From Heterotrichella gracilis (lineage: Eukaryota > Sar > Xanthophyceae > Tribonematales > Xanthonemataceae): 64,000 nucleotides of DNA. The notes under the pieces were generated by a model. That model had not been told where the DNA came from. It worked only from the letters and a program-made list of their open reading frames with translations, and searched no databases. Location of the stretch: contig JAULBX010026941.1 of the NCBI GenBank assembly GCA_032358255.1, positions 1 through 64,000 of the forward strand, given 5' to 3'. A program made the translations under genes and the position numbers. Position 1 is the first letter of the stretch. Every line of letters begins with the position of its first letter. Of the stretch, positions 1-13,100 are shown one piece after another.

Positions 1-2635
1 CAGCGGCCCCCCGTCCCCACCCCCCTCACCCCGCGGCGCCGCCCCGGCCCCACCACCCGCCCCCGGCGGCGGCGCCCAGTCCCCACCACCCTCACCCGGC
101 GGCGGCGACCAATCCCCACCACCATCACCCAGGAATAGGCCACCCAGCCCGCCTGACAACAACGGAGGGGGCCTGTCACCACCACCACCATTGGTCATCG
201 ACTTCCCACCACCCTCACCCGGTGGCGGCGCCCAGTCCCCACCACCCTCACCAGGCGGCGGCGCCCAGTCCCCACCACCCTCACCAGGCGGGGGCACCCA
301 GTCCCCACCACCATCACCCGGCGGCGATGCCCAGTCCCCACCACCATCACCCGGAGGCGGCGCCCAGTCCCCACCACCATCACCCGGCGGCGGCGACCAA
401 TCCCCACCACCATCACCCAGGAATAGGCCACCCAGCCCACCTGATAACAACGGGGGAGGTTTGTCCCCACCACCCTCACCAGGCGGCGACCAGTCCCCTC
501 CACCATCACCCGGCGGCGCCCAGTCCCCACCACCATCACCTGGTGGTGGCGCCCAGTCCCCACCACCCTCACCCGGCGGCGGCGCCCAGTCCCCACCACC
601 CTCACCCGGCGGGGGCGCCCAGTCCCCACCACCCTCACCAGGCGGCGGCGCCCAGTCCCCACCACCCTCACCAGGCGGCGGCGACCAGTCCCCACCACCC
701 TCACCAGGCGGCGGCGACCAGTCCCCACCACCATCACCCGGCGGCGGCGACCAGTCCCCACCACCCTCACCCAGCGGCATCCAGTCCCCACCACCCTCAC
801 CCAGTGGCGACCAGTCACCACCACCATCCCCCAGGAATAGGCCACCCAGCCCACCTGACAACAATGGCGGCGGCATCTCACCACCACCACCATTGGTCAT
901 CGACTCCCCACCACCACCACCAGCCTCTCCACCACCTCCTGGTCCTCCTGGTACGACTATCCCCCCCTTTGCTACCTATCCTCACCATAACTTTCATCTA
1001 CCATCGTGTGCTATGGTGCATTTATTCCAACATCCAGTGCTTTCCTGTATTTTCTCTGATTAAATAGCCTCCTTCCAGTGTTTTCCTGTATATTCCCTAA
1101 TTAATCATGTCCCCTTCCCCCTCAGGTGGCACCCACAGTGACCCCCACATCAATGGAATAATTAGGTTTCTTCCAGTGATTTCCTGTGTCTCCTCTAATT
1201 ACTATTGTTTTCTTCCCCTCAGGTGGCACCCATGGTGACCCCCACATCAACGGCTTTGACGGCTCCTGGTACGAGTTCCCGGGCCGCGACGGCAAGATCT
1301 TCAACATCCTGTCAGAGCGCCGCTTCCTGCTCAACGCGCTGTTCCAGGACATCCACAAGGGCAAGGTGGAGAACAACTTCTTCACGCTGGTGGGGCTCAA
1401 ATATGGGGACCTGCGCATCTCGGTCAGGGCAAAGGGGGAGGGCAAGATCTCAGGTGGGTGCTGCGCTATGAAGAATACTTGCGTTGCGAGGAGCAGGCTG
1501 TGTAGTTGATTCAAGCTGTGCAGTTAATTCAAACTTCTCATCTTATTGCGTGATGTTTCACATGGGTTTTCAACGGATTGGTGTGCACCCCCGACTGAAA
1601 TAGAAAGTAAATGAGGGGAGCATCATTTGAGACTGTTGGACAACTTCTGTGTACGCATTTGTTTCAGGACAGGCCATGCGGGCAGCTCTATGCTGACGTT
1701 TTTTTTTTTGCTTGTGTGCGTGATGATGGAGGGCGAGGAGATCACCATGTTCCTCTTGAACCCTAAACCCTTAATGCCAAACCCTAAACTTACTATTGTC
1801 TACTTGTGTGCAGTGATGATGGAGGGCGAGGAGATTACCATGTTCCTCATGCCCAACACCCCCTTCAAGCTGCGCCAGTTCCACAACATCACACTCACCC
1901 TGCAAGTGCCCGGTGTGCGCGGTGGCATGACCCTGGCAATAGACGCCCCCGAGATGCACTTCAAGATCTTCTCGGGCCACAATGAGCCCTTCCTGGACAC
2001 CCAAATCTCGGTAAGCACCCTGCTATATGGAAGCAGCTTTCTCGAATATTGTCAATGCCCTTGTCGTGTTCTGCCTGTTGTAACTGCCATGCACCGCATG
2101 TGCCCGTGTGCCTCTCCACCCCCCATTCAGCAGCAGCTGACCTCCCCTCCTCATTTTTCAGGTCCTCTCACCAACGGTTGAGAACATGCACGGCGTGCTG
2201 GGCCAGACGTGGCGGGACGGCCACCCGGTGCCCCTCCCCGTCAGGGGCAGGACGCTCATCTGGGAGGGCAAGACCGAGGACTACATCGTCCAGGACGGCA
2301 TCTGGGGCCACAAGTTCAAGTTCAACCTGTTTGACCCCAACCCGCCCAAGGGCGGCCACGTGCGGCGGCACCAGCGGCGCATGCTGCTGCATGTCAACCC
2401 CATCGGCCAGGTGCAGGACATGTTCAACAACATCCTGCACCCCATCGAGGGCGCGGTGCGGCGGCCGCTGGCGGTGGCTGGAAGCTACTACGCTGAGGCG
2501 GTGGGCGCCCCGGGGGCTGGCACCAGCATGGAGGGGATCATCAACACACCCACGGATGAGCTAGCTGCCATGCTGGACAGTTTCAGCCATATCATGAATG
2601 TGGATGACTTCCAGGTGGCTTCCAACATGTGGTAG
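1..2635 (+). CDS. SPPPSP-repeat extracellular glycoprotein with VWD/root-cap-like domain (5' partial)
   Basis: Exons: <1-950, 1223-1453, 1814-2010, 2162-2635 (stop TAG); phases agree at every junction and the frame is open to the left edge. About 616 residues lie in the window. The first ~315 are an extensin/pherophorin-like array of 11-residue SPPPSPGGGAQ units (A, D or T at position 10), a type normally hydroxylated and glycosylated in algal walls. The remaining ~300 form a globular domain: a GDPHINGFDG start as in von Willebrand D-like domains, FHNITLTLQV, then GVLGQTWRDG, an order resembling the plant Root_cap family. The signal peptide must lie left of the window. Role in wall or matrix is inferred from composition. 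Two exon starts (1223 and 1814) have decayed duplicate copies just upstream in the introns. Confidence 0.85.
76..880 (+). repeat. 33-bp coding minisatellite with higher-order block
   Basis: Tandem 33-bp units encode SPPPSPGGGxQ. A second block encoding PRNRPPSPPDNNGGG interrupts the array three times, near 130, 418 and 832. The first and third blocks are followed by SPPPPLVID. The array is therefore built from larger modules of about 290-410 bp as well as from single units, as expected for unequal exchange. Confidence 0.9.
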
Positions 2636-4926
2636 ACAGCGGCAGCCGCTCCATGTTTAGGGTTTTCACTAATCGAGGTCTAAACCCTAAGCAGTGGGCA
2701 GCCAGCGCAGCAATGCGCAGCGAGCACGTGAGTGAGTTGTCGAGTGTCGGCTTTTGCTTCCCTTTAGTTTCCTAGTACCGTACTCTGTTTTCTGCATCGT
2801 AAAATTGTTTTCAGCTGTCCAATAAAGGCAGTTGCTCAGTGTTGGCTACCCCGTACACATAAAATCTATATTGTTGAACACCGCCACGGTCATTGCCGTA
2901 GCAAGTGTTGCGCTACCCCTTGAATGGGGGCGCCTACATCACTAGTGCTTTCATCCCCGTGATACTACTAGGCCCAGCCTTTATAAACTTTGGACACAAG
3001 TCATATGCTTTACACCATACGCACTGAAGTTTGCCTGCAGGAATTCCCAGGTGTATCCTACTTTTACCAAACAATTCAGGTTCCACAGCTGCCCATTTTC
3101 AGCACAACTACTTAGGAGCTCACCACACACAGGCACCTTACCCCCTATCGCTTACAGCTTTTGTCACAGCCTCCCTTTTTCCGTTTGAGCTGTGGACAAC
3201 TGCCAAGCAGTGCGGCGTGTGTCCACATAATGTGTGTCGTACATATCATACACTTTATAGCTAGAGAGTGCAAGTTCCTATGTCCCATCTATGCCAATAG
3301 CAGCGCCCCTTGTGGATTTTCAAGGGCAACGCCTTTCCCCCCTTCTGGAAGCACCAAGTCCCAGCCTGGGCTTGAGTCAACCCAAACCGCTTCAAGCGTG
3401 CAAGTTTTAATGGACTGCACCCATTTCCCTGTAAAAATTGAACCCATCCACTTGCAAGCAATGTGTTAAGTGGCCTTCCTGCTGACATAGTGCACTGCTG
3501 CTGCCACACTGGCCAGTGCCTCCCAACTCTGGAGTGCCAAATAGCTGTGCCAATTAACTGGTGGTACCTCTTCAAGACAAGCTCACAGTGTACCACTGGT
3601 CTGTTACCAGAAGATCTCCAGTTGGAGCCTGCACTACACTGACGTGAAGCCTCACAAAAATGGCACCCGCGGTCTTGGAGCCAAATTGCACAGAGGCACT
3701 GCCAAGTGGCACTTGCCGCCAAAACATGCTAGTGCCCATATGTTGGCGCCAATTGCCATCTTGGAAAGAATGTGGCCAGGTTGTGAGTAACAGCGTGCAG
3801 CAAACTTGCCAGATTGTGGTTGCAAATCCAATTCGACCTGTGCTGCTGGGAGTTATACGGTTTGGCGGCCAGGGCATGACAGCTGTCAAGTTGGGTGACA
3901 ATGCATGCTTGCAATGTTTACAAAGCCTCTGCTTAACGTACTTTTGCTTTGCTGCTAGAACATTCAATATGTGTCGTATAACGCACTTCCAATATATAAG
4001 GGTAGCCTCCAACTACGGAACTTTGTCAGTGCACCGATGCATGCATGCACCTCGCACTTTTGCCAGCACCCTCATAGCACCCACCAAAGCACCCTTATTT
4101 AACACCAGTCGACCTAAACCTCGGCGAAGGCGGCTCTGCAAGCACTCAATGGGCACTTGGACGTGACTGGTGGCCCTTGCCAACGTGAACCAGTGTTGGA
4201 CCTTGCTGCAACGAATCTGAGTAAGAATTGCAGCGTGCTTCCTCCTCCTGACTGGCCAGCTGTCGCGGCTGTGCATGATGCTATGGCATACCAGGGCCTT
4301 ACACTGGTTCACGTTGTCAGCAAGCTACATGGGAGGTCCCAGCATGTATTTGGACACTGTGAGTTCACCTAGTGTAAGGACACCGTGTACCCCCAAGACG
4401 AAAATTTGGCTGGTACCAGGCTAGTACACAATTGAGCCATAGGATACAACAGGCGCCAAGCCAGTACTCGACCTTTTCTTGCACGCATATACGTTCATTA
4501 GGCACTGCTTTCACTCGTGATTGTTACAGAGGTGAAACAGGTGACAAGCGGCGCCGCCCCAGTAGCACTAGCCGCCTCGGCGCAACGCTCAAGCCTGAAA
4601 AGCCAACAGCAAGCTTGATAAGACACGTATTAGAGGGAGCAGAAGTGCAATAGCACAGCACACAAAGCACCTGTGACAAAGGGCTACACAGGCCCTGTGT
4701 CATAGAACCACAGCACAAAGCACAGGTCCCAGAAGTGTGCACGCATGCCATGCGTGCACCCATCACTTAGTGTGCACCCATCACTCAACAGCTGGTGCAA
4801 GGCTGATGCAAACATTGGAGCAAGTTCCCACTGGCACGAGTTTCCCTTTCCTGGAAACAACAAGCCCACGTGGAGAGGCTGTGCCTACTCACATTCCGCA
4901 GGTGCTCCATGCGCAGGGTTTAGGGT
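2636..4926. other. intergenic, convergent 3' ends; no gene recognised
   Basis: This 2.3-kb stretch lies between the 3' ends of the glycoprotein gene and the eS12 gene. It holds an AATAAA near 2821 and TTTAGGG-like motifs near 2656-2690. Open frames occur on both strands (for example 3660-4166) but show no recognisable family, no exon pattern and no coding bias over the opposite strand. Confidence 0.6.
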
Positions 4927-6672
4927 TCAGGGTTTAAGGCTGTGCCCACTTACGTTCTTCAGGTGCTCCTGCAGGAAGTTGTATGCCTCGGACTCTTCAC
5001 CGTAGTCCTGCAGCAACCACCACAACAATTCAAAATCACGGCTTGAATTTCTCAAAAACCCTTAATCTCGAACCCTAAACTCAACCGGCGGGCTTGCTGT
5101 GCAACAACATATGCCACCCTTGCGCCCTACAGAACAGATACATGTCCGCGCAATGACCCGCATGCACAGTTGGTGGTACAGGGTAGCACTGGCAGCGTGT
5201 TACGCTGGTGGTATAATAACTTACCGTGACCACGGCGCAGGAGCAAGGGCGGACCTTCCTTGCGTTGCCCTCCTCGTCCAGGCGGCACAGCTGCACAAAA
5301 GACAAGCGGGGGGGGGTTCAGTCTAGGCACTTTCAAGAAAGGCACCGTGCTCAGCAAACGCGAGCATAGCCCACTAACCATTGGTCTGATTGTGGAGTTT
5401 CTGTGGAAGCACATGCACGAGCTGAGCAGTGGATTGGTCTCTGCCACCCCTGGTATACATGCTTGTGTGGATTATGCAGTGGGGATATTTGCACTCGGAC
5501 GGCTGCGGTGCAATTAACTAACTATGTGCATTGACACGCACACGCCCCCAACCTGGTGTTGAAAGCAGGAGCAAGGTTCTGTGCAAGCGAGCGCAAGCGG
5601 CCAGCAACCATTCAACTGCTGCCCCACCCCTGGTCCATCCATGCACACGTGGTGTGGAGGAACCTGTGCACTTGACTTCCGTGCACACCCCTGCCCACGC
5701 CCCCAACGTGGTGTTGATAGCAGGAGTTTCAGTAAAAGCGGGTGCCAGTGCCCAACAACCATTCGACTGCTGCGCCCCCCCTGCTCTTAGAAAGAAAGAA
5801 ACGCCCACAGGGGACAGTGGTCTATCCCTGCACGTGTAATATGGGGGACCATTTGCGCACGCACCCCTGCCCACTCCCCCAGCTGGGTGTTGTCCTCCAC
5901 AGACAGCAGGTTGACGCCCTGCTCGGCAGCCAGGGCCTCAATCAGCTTCTTGTAGTCGGGCTGGTCGCAGTTGTCGGCCAGCAGCACAAGCTGGGCCTGG
6001 CCCTTCTCAATGGCGCGGGTGGCCTCAGACAGGCCGCGGGCCAGGCCATCGTGGGCCAGCGCCTTCTTGAGCACCGCCCTGATGGCGCTGTTGAGGTCGA
6101 GGGGGGCGCCAGGGGCGGGGGCCTCTGGGGCAGCCGCCACCTCCTCCTGCTCCTCAACCACAGGTGCTTCCTCTCTGGTGGGGGGAGTGGGGTTGGTGTG
6201 AGTGGTGGGGGGATGCACGCAACGGGGAGCAGCCCAGCAACGGTGGTTCCCTGATTGGGGGAGCAGTGTGGGATGCATGGGGGGTGGGTTGACAGGTAGA
6301 GGTGTGCTGGAACTGTGCTTTGCAGTTCTGTTGAATGCAATGAATAATCTGGGGTAGATGCAGCTGTGAGGCAGCCTGGGTGAAGGGACCCTTGCACGCT
6401 GTGTGCAAGGCAGTACTTGAGTTGATCCCAGCCTAGTGCAAATGGAACCGCTCCTATAGTCGTGCTTCCAACCCAAGTAGAAAGCCTTTTAAAGAACCAA
6501 AGCTGAGGTGCAAGAGGCCACCTTTGGCTCCGTTGCAAACACAGCCTATGCACAAAGTGGTAATGGTACTGCATTACGACGGCTGCATGCCCAACTGTAA
6601 GATTACGAGCGATCCGCCACCATCGAACCAAGCAGTCCATTTAGAGGTACAGTTGACTCACCCGTCAGACAT
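4927..6672 (-). CDS. RPS12: 40S ribosomal protein eS12
   Basis: Exons on the minus strand: 6672-6662, 6174-5865, 5290-5225, 5007-4927, about 155 residues. The first exon is only 11 nt (ATG plus MSDG); its GTGAGT donor and reading phase join exactly to the acidic second exon. The protein has the eS12 core: LDLNSAIRAVLKKAL, LVLLADNCDQPDYKKLI, LGEWAG, then LDEEGNARKV, CSCAVV and DYGEESEAY. It is a small-subunit ribosomal protein acting in cytosolic translation. The extreme C-terminus is uncertain: the frame reads through a possible GTAAGT donor after HLKN to a TGA at 4927, and a decayed copy of the same exon end lies at about 4885-4911. The N-terminal acidic extension is longer than in animals. 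The gene is divergent from UCH37. Confidence 0.93.
5520..5730. repeat. duplicated fragments of eS12 exon 2 end inside intron 2
   Basis: Intron 2 of eS12 contains two decayed copies (about 5534-5560 and 5693-5722) of the sequence spanning the exon 2 donor end (5865-5897). They share a CCCACxCCCCCAxCxTGGTGTTG core and are spaced about 160-175 bp apart, together with further shared flanking sequence (AACCATTCxACTGCTGC). Confidence 0.75.
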
Positions 6673-7161
6673 TTGGTCCTAGGCAAATGGCTGCCTCCCT
6701 TGTCCTTTGTCCTAGAGGTACCTGCAACAAAAGTGATATCATCAAATGGGCTGCCCAAACATATGCATGTCCGGTGGATAAGCGGGAAGACAGAGGTGCA
6801 GCAGTACCTGCGTAGTCCTAAAGGAAAGTCAAGAAGTTCGTCGATGTGTGGGCGCTGAAAGAGGCAGGTTGCGGCCTGCCTGTGCCTTATATGGTGCTTG
6901 TCTGCGGCTTGGTGGCGGCAGCAGAAACACAGTTGCACGATTATCGAAATCGGGGAGTAAAATGACAAGGGAGTCATACCATGTGTGGATGACGAGCAGG
7001 ATTCTGGGTGCCCATTTTAAACCAGCATTGCGTGCAAGACAAGCCACAACTTTGTTTGACACTGAGTGATACTGCACTTCCTTTAAAGCCGTCAACGCCA
7101 CTCTTGACGCATCAGGACACTGCGATTGGTTTCTGGGCTGCTCTCTGCTAGAAGCTCAACA
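6673..7161. promoter_or_regulatory. bidirectional intergenic region eS12 / UCH37
   Basis: This 489-bp gap separates two divergent start codons (eS12 ATG at 6672 minus, UCH37 ATG at 7162 plus). It must hold both 5' UTRs and promoters. No TATA box or named element was recognised. Confidence 0.5.
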
Positions 7162-9214
7162 ATGGCAGGAAACGAGACTTGGACGACAATAGAAAGCGAC
7201 CCTGGGGTGTTCACTGAACTCATAGAGGAGCTTGGGGTCAAGAATGTGCAGGTGTGTCGAGGGTTGATAACGCCATTGGCGCTGCACTCGTTGTACCGTT
7301 TTGGGCATTGTTCTGGAAACAACAAGACACGTTGCAAGCCGTTTACTGCAATTGCAGGTGGAAGAGCTTTACTCATTGGATAGGGAGTCTCTACTTGCTT
7401 TGAAGTAAGTGTGTGTACATTGGCATCCCTGCTTTTGTGGCGTGGTACATATGCATGCATATGCATGCATGACATCTATATGCACCCACTCCTGACACCT
7501 AACTGGGCACCAGGGTCCCCAACCCCAACTTGCTTGCAAGCGTATAAAAACCAGCAAACCCATATTGCCCAATTCATCACCAGCCTGAATCTATTTAACT
7601 ATTGCAGGCCAATCTATGGTTTGGTTTTTTTGTTCAAGTGGCGGCAAGAGAAGGACGACCGGCCCGTGGCAACAGACTATGAAGGGGACGTGTTCTTTGC
7701 CAACCAAGTGATCAACAATGCCTGCGCGACACAGGCCATCCTGGCTGTCCTGCTGAACAGGCCGGACATTGAGCTGGGACCTGAGCTCATGCAGTTCAAA
7801 GAGTTCACGTCTGACTTCACACCAGAATTAAAAGGTAAAACCGAAGGCATGGCATACAACTGCGACGTTAAAAACGATATCCATATCAGCAGTATAAACA
7901 CGAAAGACATGAAACCAAAGGCACAGCATGGATCCATGACAATAAAAAAGACGCATGGCATGTCATGGCATGGCGAGAACCGTGCAGTCTATATACAGAT
8001 GGGTTTATCGTGTCAGTGGTAAATTCAAGCAGGACAAAAGCAGATATATTTTTCCACTGTAAGATATTGCTGCAGGTTACACGCTCCTGACAAGCAGGCT
8101 CTGTGTGCAGGTCTGGCAATCAGCAACAGTGAGACCATTCGGCGAGTCCACAACAGCTTCTCCCCACCTCAGCCCTTGATCCCCGAGGAGAGCAAAACAG
8201 CCGACAAGGACGACGATGTGTACCACTTCATCTCATACGTTCCTGTTGGCGATGCCCTGTGGGAGCTGGATGGGTTGAAGCCAGGACCAATCAAACTCTG
8301 TAAATGCACAGCGGTATGCTTTAACTCTGTTGCATGGGCTACTCTTGCATGGGTCAACACTACAATTACACGAAAGGCACTGTGCACTGGCTTACGCCAT
8401 ATACTATCATTGGCTACCATGACCATCCAACGGGAGAATGTAATTGCATGGGCTACTATCAGCATCCAAAGAAAGCATGTAAAGTCTTGCTGAAACTTTT
8501 GTTACTGTACATGGGGTTGCATTCACATCCAGGGTTTTATCTGCGCAGGATGACTGGTTTGAGAAGGTCGGGCCGCTCATCCAAGAGCGGATCGAGCGAT
8601 ACGCGCGGAGCGAGATCCGCTTCAACCTGATGGCCATTGTGAAGAACCGGAAGGCCATCTACTCGGAAGAGCTGGACCAGCTTTCACAAGCCAGCTCGCA
8701 GATCCAGGACAAGCTGGCCAGCATCTCGCAAGGGGGTGATGCCATGGCGGTGGACGACGACTTGCCCAGCGATGCTGAGGCGCTGCAGCAACAGCTGGAA
8801 TGGACGCAGCATGAAGTGGCAAGGTCAGTCTGGGCGAGTGCCGTGAATTATATATTAGATATTAAATATACATGGACACTTCTGCATTCATTACAGCTTC
8901 AGAATGGGCCAACTCAAGCACTCTCATGCTATGAAGGATTATCTTGCATCATTACCACCAGCTGATGCATGCCGGTACGTGACACAGCACAATGCCTTTG
9001 TAGCATGCATGCATGTGCTCATGTTGATGGCACTGTTCTTTGCAGGATACGATCTCAGATCTCCAATGAAGATGAGAAGTTCAAGCGATGGAAGGATGAG
9101 AACGTGCGGAGGAAACACAACTACATTCCTTTTCTGTTCAACTTTCTGAAGATTCTGGCAGAGAAGGGGCAGCTGCAACCGCTCATCGACAAGGCAAAGA
9201 GCAGCAAAACATGA
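7162..9214 (+). CDS. UCHL5: ubiquitin carboxyl-terminal hydrolase UCH37/UCHL5 family
   Basis: Exons: 7162-7251, 7358-7404, 7608-7834, 8111-8313, 8549-8823, 9046-9214, giving 336 residues, close to the usual length for UCH37. The peptidase C12 fold is plain: Gln79 and Cys85 in [15 protein letters not shown], His160 in YHFISYVP and Asp175 in LWELDGLK form the oxyanion-hole residue and the catalytic triad. The C-terminal helical extension typical of UCH37 follows ([13 protein letters not shown], then [19 protein letters not shown]). In other eukaryotes this extension binds the proteasome subunit RPN13 and the INO80 complex; the enzyme trims ubiquitin chains on proteasome-bound substrates. All catalytic residues are present, so it is expected to be active. 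A TGTAA poly(A)-type signal follows the stop codon. Confidence 0.96.
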
Positions 9215-10142
9215 TGGCAGTTGTAATGATTGTGGTGGGATATCAGGGCTGCCAGCTAGTAGCAGTGTATCTGTTCATGACTCGTGCAGCCCTGGGCCTG
9301 CGCTATGCTGTGGGACCATGAATGCTACACGTTACTTTCAGTCCGCATGTTACAAACAGTAGGCCCTCGCTGCCCACTGGCAGTGGATAGGCTGATTTTC
9401 GAATGAGGGGAAAGGGGGCACTCATGAGTGTGATAAGTGTAGTAATAATGTGCCAGGGGGTGCACCCAGTCTGGTGATAATGTGCCAGTGGGCAAGCTGG
9501 GCTACGTGCGGAATATGTAACAGGAAACAATGTTATCTTGTCAGGCTTAATTATTGCCACGGTATTTGTGGCACAAACAAATCTTGCATGCCATGCCATT
9601 GGACTGCAGCTGGCGCCACTGGCGTGTCTGACCTTAAACTGCAATTTGCCGTATGCCACGCAACATTATCATCCACCTTGATTACCTATTAGTATTGAAA
9701 AAGCATGCTACCCCATGCATTTCCTGCAATAAAAGATTTACGAACTGCATGGCATGCCACATTGTCAATGACCCAAGTCTCATTTAAGAATGAATTTGTT
9801 AAATTTTAACAAACCAAACAAAAAGCGGCCCAAAAACACAGGGAACTAGTGAATATCCCCCACCCTATTGTACATAAACATGGGCGCAGCCCTGAGATAG
9901 CGAGAAGAAAGTTCAAAAAATCACACAGATGCCGCCTAAAAGGCCGTCTCGGCGAGGTCTGGACTGGAATTTGGAGCTCGCGGTGGAACCCTTCTCTTCA
10001 CATGATTGTGTTTATTTGCTGATGGATTTCTCATGCCCACGCAAGGCGCACCTCCCTTACCCTCCGCATATTCACTGACCTACAATTGCACAGGCGACGC
10101 TCTTACCTCCCTAGCACAGGCACAAGTGGGCGTGGTGTGGTT
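9215..10142. other. convergent intergenic region; no gene recognised
   Basis: The 928 bp between the 3' ends of UCH37 (+) and the cyclase (-) hold both 3' UTRs and AT-rich sequence (around 9780-9920). AATAAA occurs near 9729. No coding sequence was recognised. Confidence 0.6.
9222..9226 (+). terminator. TGTAA poly(A)-type signal of UCH37
   Basis: The green-algal poly(A) signal TGTAA lies 8 bases after the UCH37 stop codon. The position is close to the stop, so a later signal may also be used. Confidence 0.45.
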
Positions 10143-13100
10143 CTAGACCCGGCCTGGCCCCGCTGTGGCGGACAGGTCCGACCCATCCACCTCGGGATCG
10201 GTGACGTAGCCCTGGTGCCGGGCGGTGTGCGCAGCGCTGCTGCCGCTGGTCATGGAAGCGTTCTCGGCGCGCTCCCGGTCGATGCGGATGGCCACGGAAC
10301 CCCGCTGCTGCGCCTCACTTCCTGGCGCGCAGATGGCCGCGGGGAGGTATGCGGAGTCAGCAAAGCTGGCGTTGATGTTGGAGATGCCGGACGCAGCGGG
10401 CGGCAGGCCTGCGCCATGCGGTAGGGGACCCGGCAGGTCGTGGACTGTCACCGCCACCTCAGCTGGGTGCTGTGGAGGCTGCTGCGCCGCTTGCGGGCAG
10501 TCCTGTGGGTCGGCTGAGCGGCGGAAGAAGGAGCGCAGCTTGCTGCCGGATTTGCTGGACTTGCGGGGCGCGACGGCTGGCGGCGCATGGTCGCCATCGC
10601 TGCAGCACACAGCAAAATAACCGTTACCATTACAGTTACAAGTGTTGTTCCATCCACACATAAATGCGTGCCCTTGGGGATGCGTCCACAGAAGAAGCGA
10701 AACAAACTTTATGCGTGCATGGCGAGCGAGTGGGGCATGCAAGCACTGCTATATTCTCAACTGACGGTTAAACTAACATCTACGGCTGGCCCCAAGCTAT
10801 CATATACAAAAGGTACCTTGTGCCCTCCCCCAGAGTCCCTTCTGTCAGTGCCCGCCGCGTCTTTGCGCGTGCGGTGCGCGCAGCCCTGTCATCGGGGGCC
10901 GAGTGCCTTCGCCTGTTGCCAAACATGTCCATCATGTGCCGCCGCTTGCCTGACTGAGCCACAGGCGAGGCCTCCCCTTCCTGCACAGGCCCACCCTCAG
11001 CCTCCTGCAGAAACACAGGACGGATATGAGTTAGGGGATGTTACTATCACTGATGTACTAGCATTATGTGCATTCCGGCACAAAAGCCGGATCATCAATC
11101 AGCCTTGCACAAGCTTGCGCCAATCAATTCTGCCATGCCATTGCCTGTACCATTTTTATATGTTGCAAGCCTGCAGGTCCTTCATAACAATTAATATCAA
11201 GGGTTTGAAAACAAGCCCTCGTTGCTTGTTTACCACTTCTAACAGTTCATAAGAAGTAAAATTCACTAGAAAATTCATTACCAAGTTCTACAGTCCTAAA
11301 AAACCAATTGTGAATTTAATATAAGAAATATTGGTACCTGGTGAGCGGCTGCCGCCGCGCCCTCCCTGCGCAGGCGCGACGGCGACGGGAAGCGGCGGCT
11401 GCGGCGGGTGGCGGGGTTGCTCAGGCTGCGGGGGATGTTGGGGGGCGGCTCGGGGGGCTCCGGCTCCTTGCTGCTCACAAATGGCGACCTGATTACCATA
11501 AAGCAGTGGGTACCAGCAGGACAAAGCACAAGGGCTGATGGCACCATGGGGAACGCAGCGCTGCTGTGGCATTGCCATGCATATAGCTGCACCAGCCAGG
11601 GTGCTGGCAGGAGGACGCTAAAACATCACCGTAGTATATTGGAGTCCTCCTGGTGATGGGATGCACTTGCACAGTCAGGGTTGGCGATTGGCTGCTACCC
11701 TCAAGGTGGGCACATGCACCCTTCCATGCAACATCAGGGATTTGCTTTCCAGGAATTTGAGACACTAAAAGCATGCATTCCGACTGCCTGCCCCACCCCA
11801 CGATATCCTGGGGGTCAATCAATCTCACTAATCTCAGAAGGCAAGTACAATGCCATCAGCCTGGCAGACTGCAATGCTGGGGCCCACCTGAAATGCGGCG
11901 GCAGGGTGCGCATGCGGTTGGTCCTCGAGTTGCGTATCGGCGCCGGCGAGGAGTGGCGCGAGGATGCGCCAGATGTGTCAGAGTCCATCCCTGACTCGTC
12001 CCGGGATCCCTCACTGGCCTCGGACCGCACGTTGCGGGTGACAGCTGCGAGCGACAGGCACAGGAAGCTCTTCAGCAGGCGGATGTTTGCCTTTAGCCCT
12101 TAAGCGGGCATGCAGCAAGGGAACCACTGATGCGGCAAAATGGTGGTGGTGGTGGTTCTCCTTAGCACGTCCGCAGGTGCAGCTTGTGCAGCATGGAGGT
12201 GGTGATGATAATCCCCATAACTTTGATAATCATTCCAGCACCACCCTTTGGCACCCACACACAACCTCCTAAGCCCTAACCCCTCCCCACTAACCCCAAA
12301 CCCTACCCATGACCTCGAAAACCCAACCCATTCACCCCACACCCTACCCGTGAACTCCTGCTGCAGGCGCCGGCGCGACCGCCCCACATCGTCATCCGAG
12401 AACATGCCCACATTGGTGGTGGACATGGACTCGCGCATGAGCGAGGCGTCGCCGCCGACGCCCCCGCGCTGCGCCCCCAAGCCCTTGCTGCGCCGCCTGC
12501 GGCTTCGGCGGATGATTGAGCCCATGCGGCTGGACAGGGACCCCAGGCGCTGCACCGAGGTGCCGCTGGACTCGCGCGTGGTGGCGTCCATGGTGGTGCT
12601 CACGCGCCTGCATGAGGGGGGGGGACACGTGGTGAGGCGCTGGTTAAAAACCCTGGGCCAATCTTTCGTGTCTGCGGGTGGGGGCACATGCTGGTGTGCT
12701 GGGCCTAAACCGTAAAACCTACAAGGTGGTGCCCATGCTGCTGGGCAGCGTAGGGCACAGCACACACGCCGAGAAGCGCAGAGCAAGCAGCGCTCATGGC
12801 GCAGCCACTCACAGGTCCCCACCTAGGGGTCATACAACATGGTAGCATCACCGCCATGCCATACCCCCATGGGCGCCACCAGTACCATCATATGCATGCC
12901 ATGGCGACACCAATACAACGACAAACCCCTTGAGGCGCACGCACCATAGCTCCCCTGTTGATTTGGCGCGGGCGGTTGCTGTGTCTGTGGCCATGGATGA
13001 TGGGGAGCGCTCTGTGAGCAGGTCGATGGGCATGCGCGCCAGGCGGCTGGGTAGGTGGACCAGGCTGAACATCACAGACCGGCTGTGCTTGCGCACACCG

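Noticed and set aside
195-893. 232-residue minus-strand frame rich in Val, Gly and Arg
   Set aside because: It is the antisense shadow of the SPPPSP coding repeat and has no start context or family.
3572-4166. Long frames on both strands (146 and 168 residues)
   Set aside because: They overlap on opposite strands, show no family motif and have no flanking exons with matching phase.
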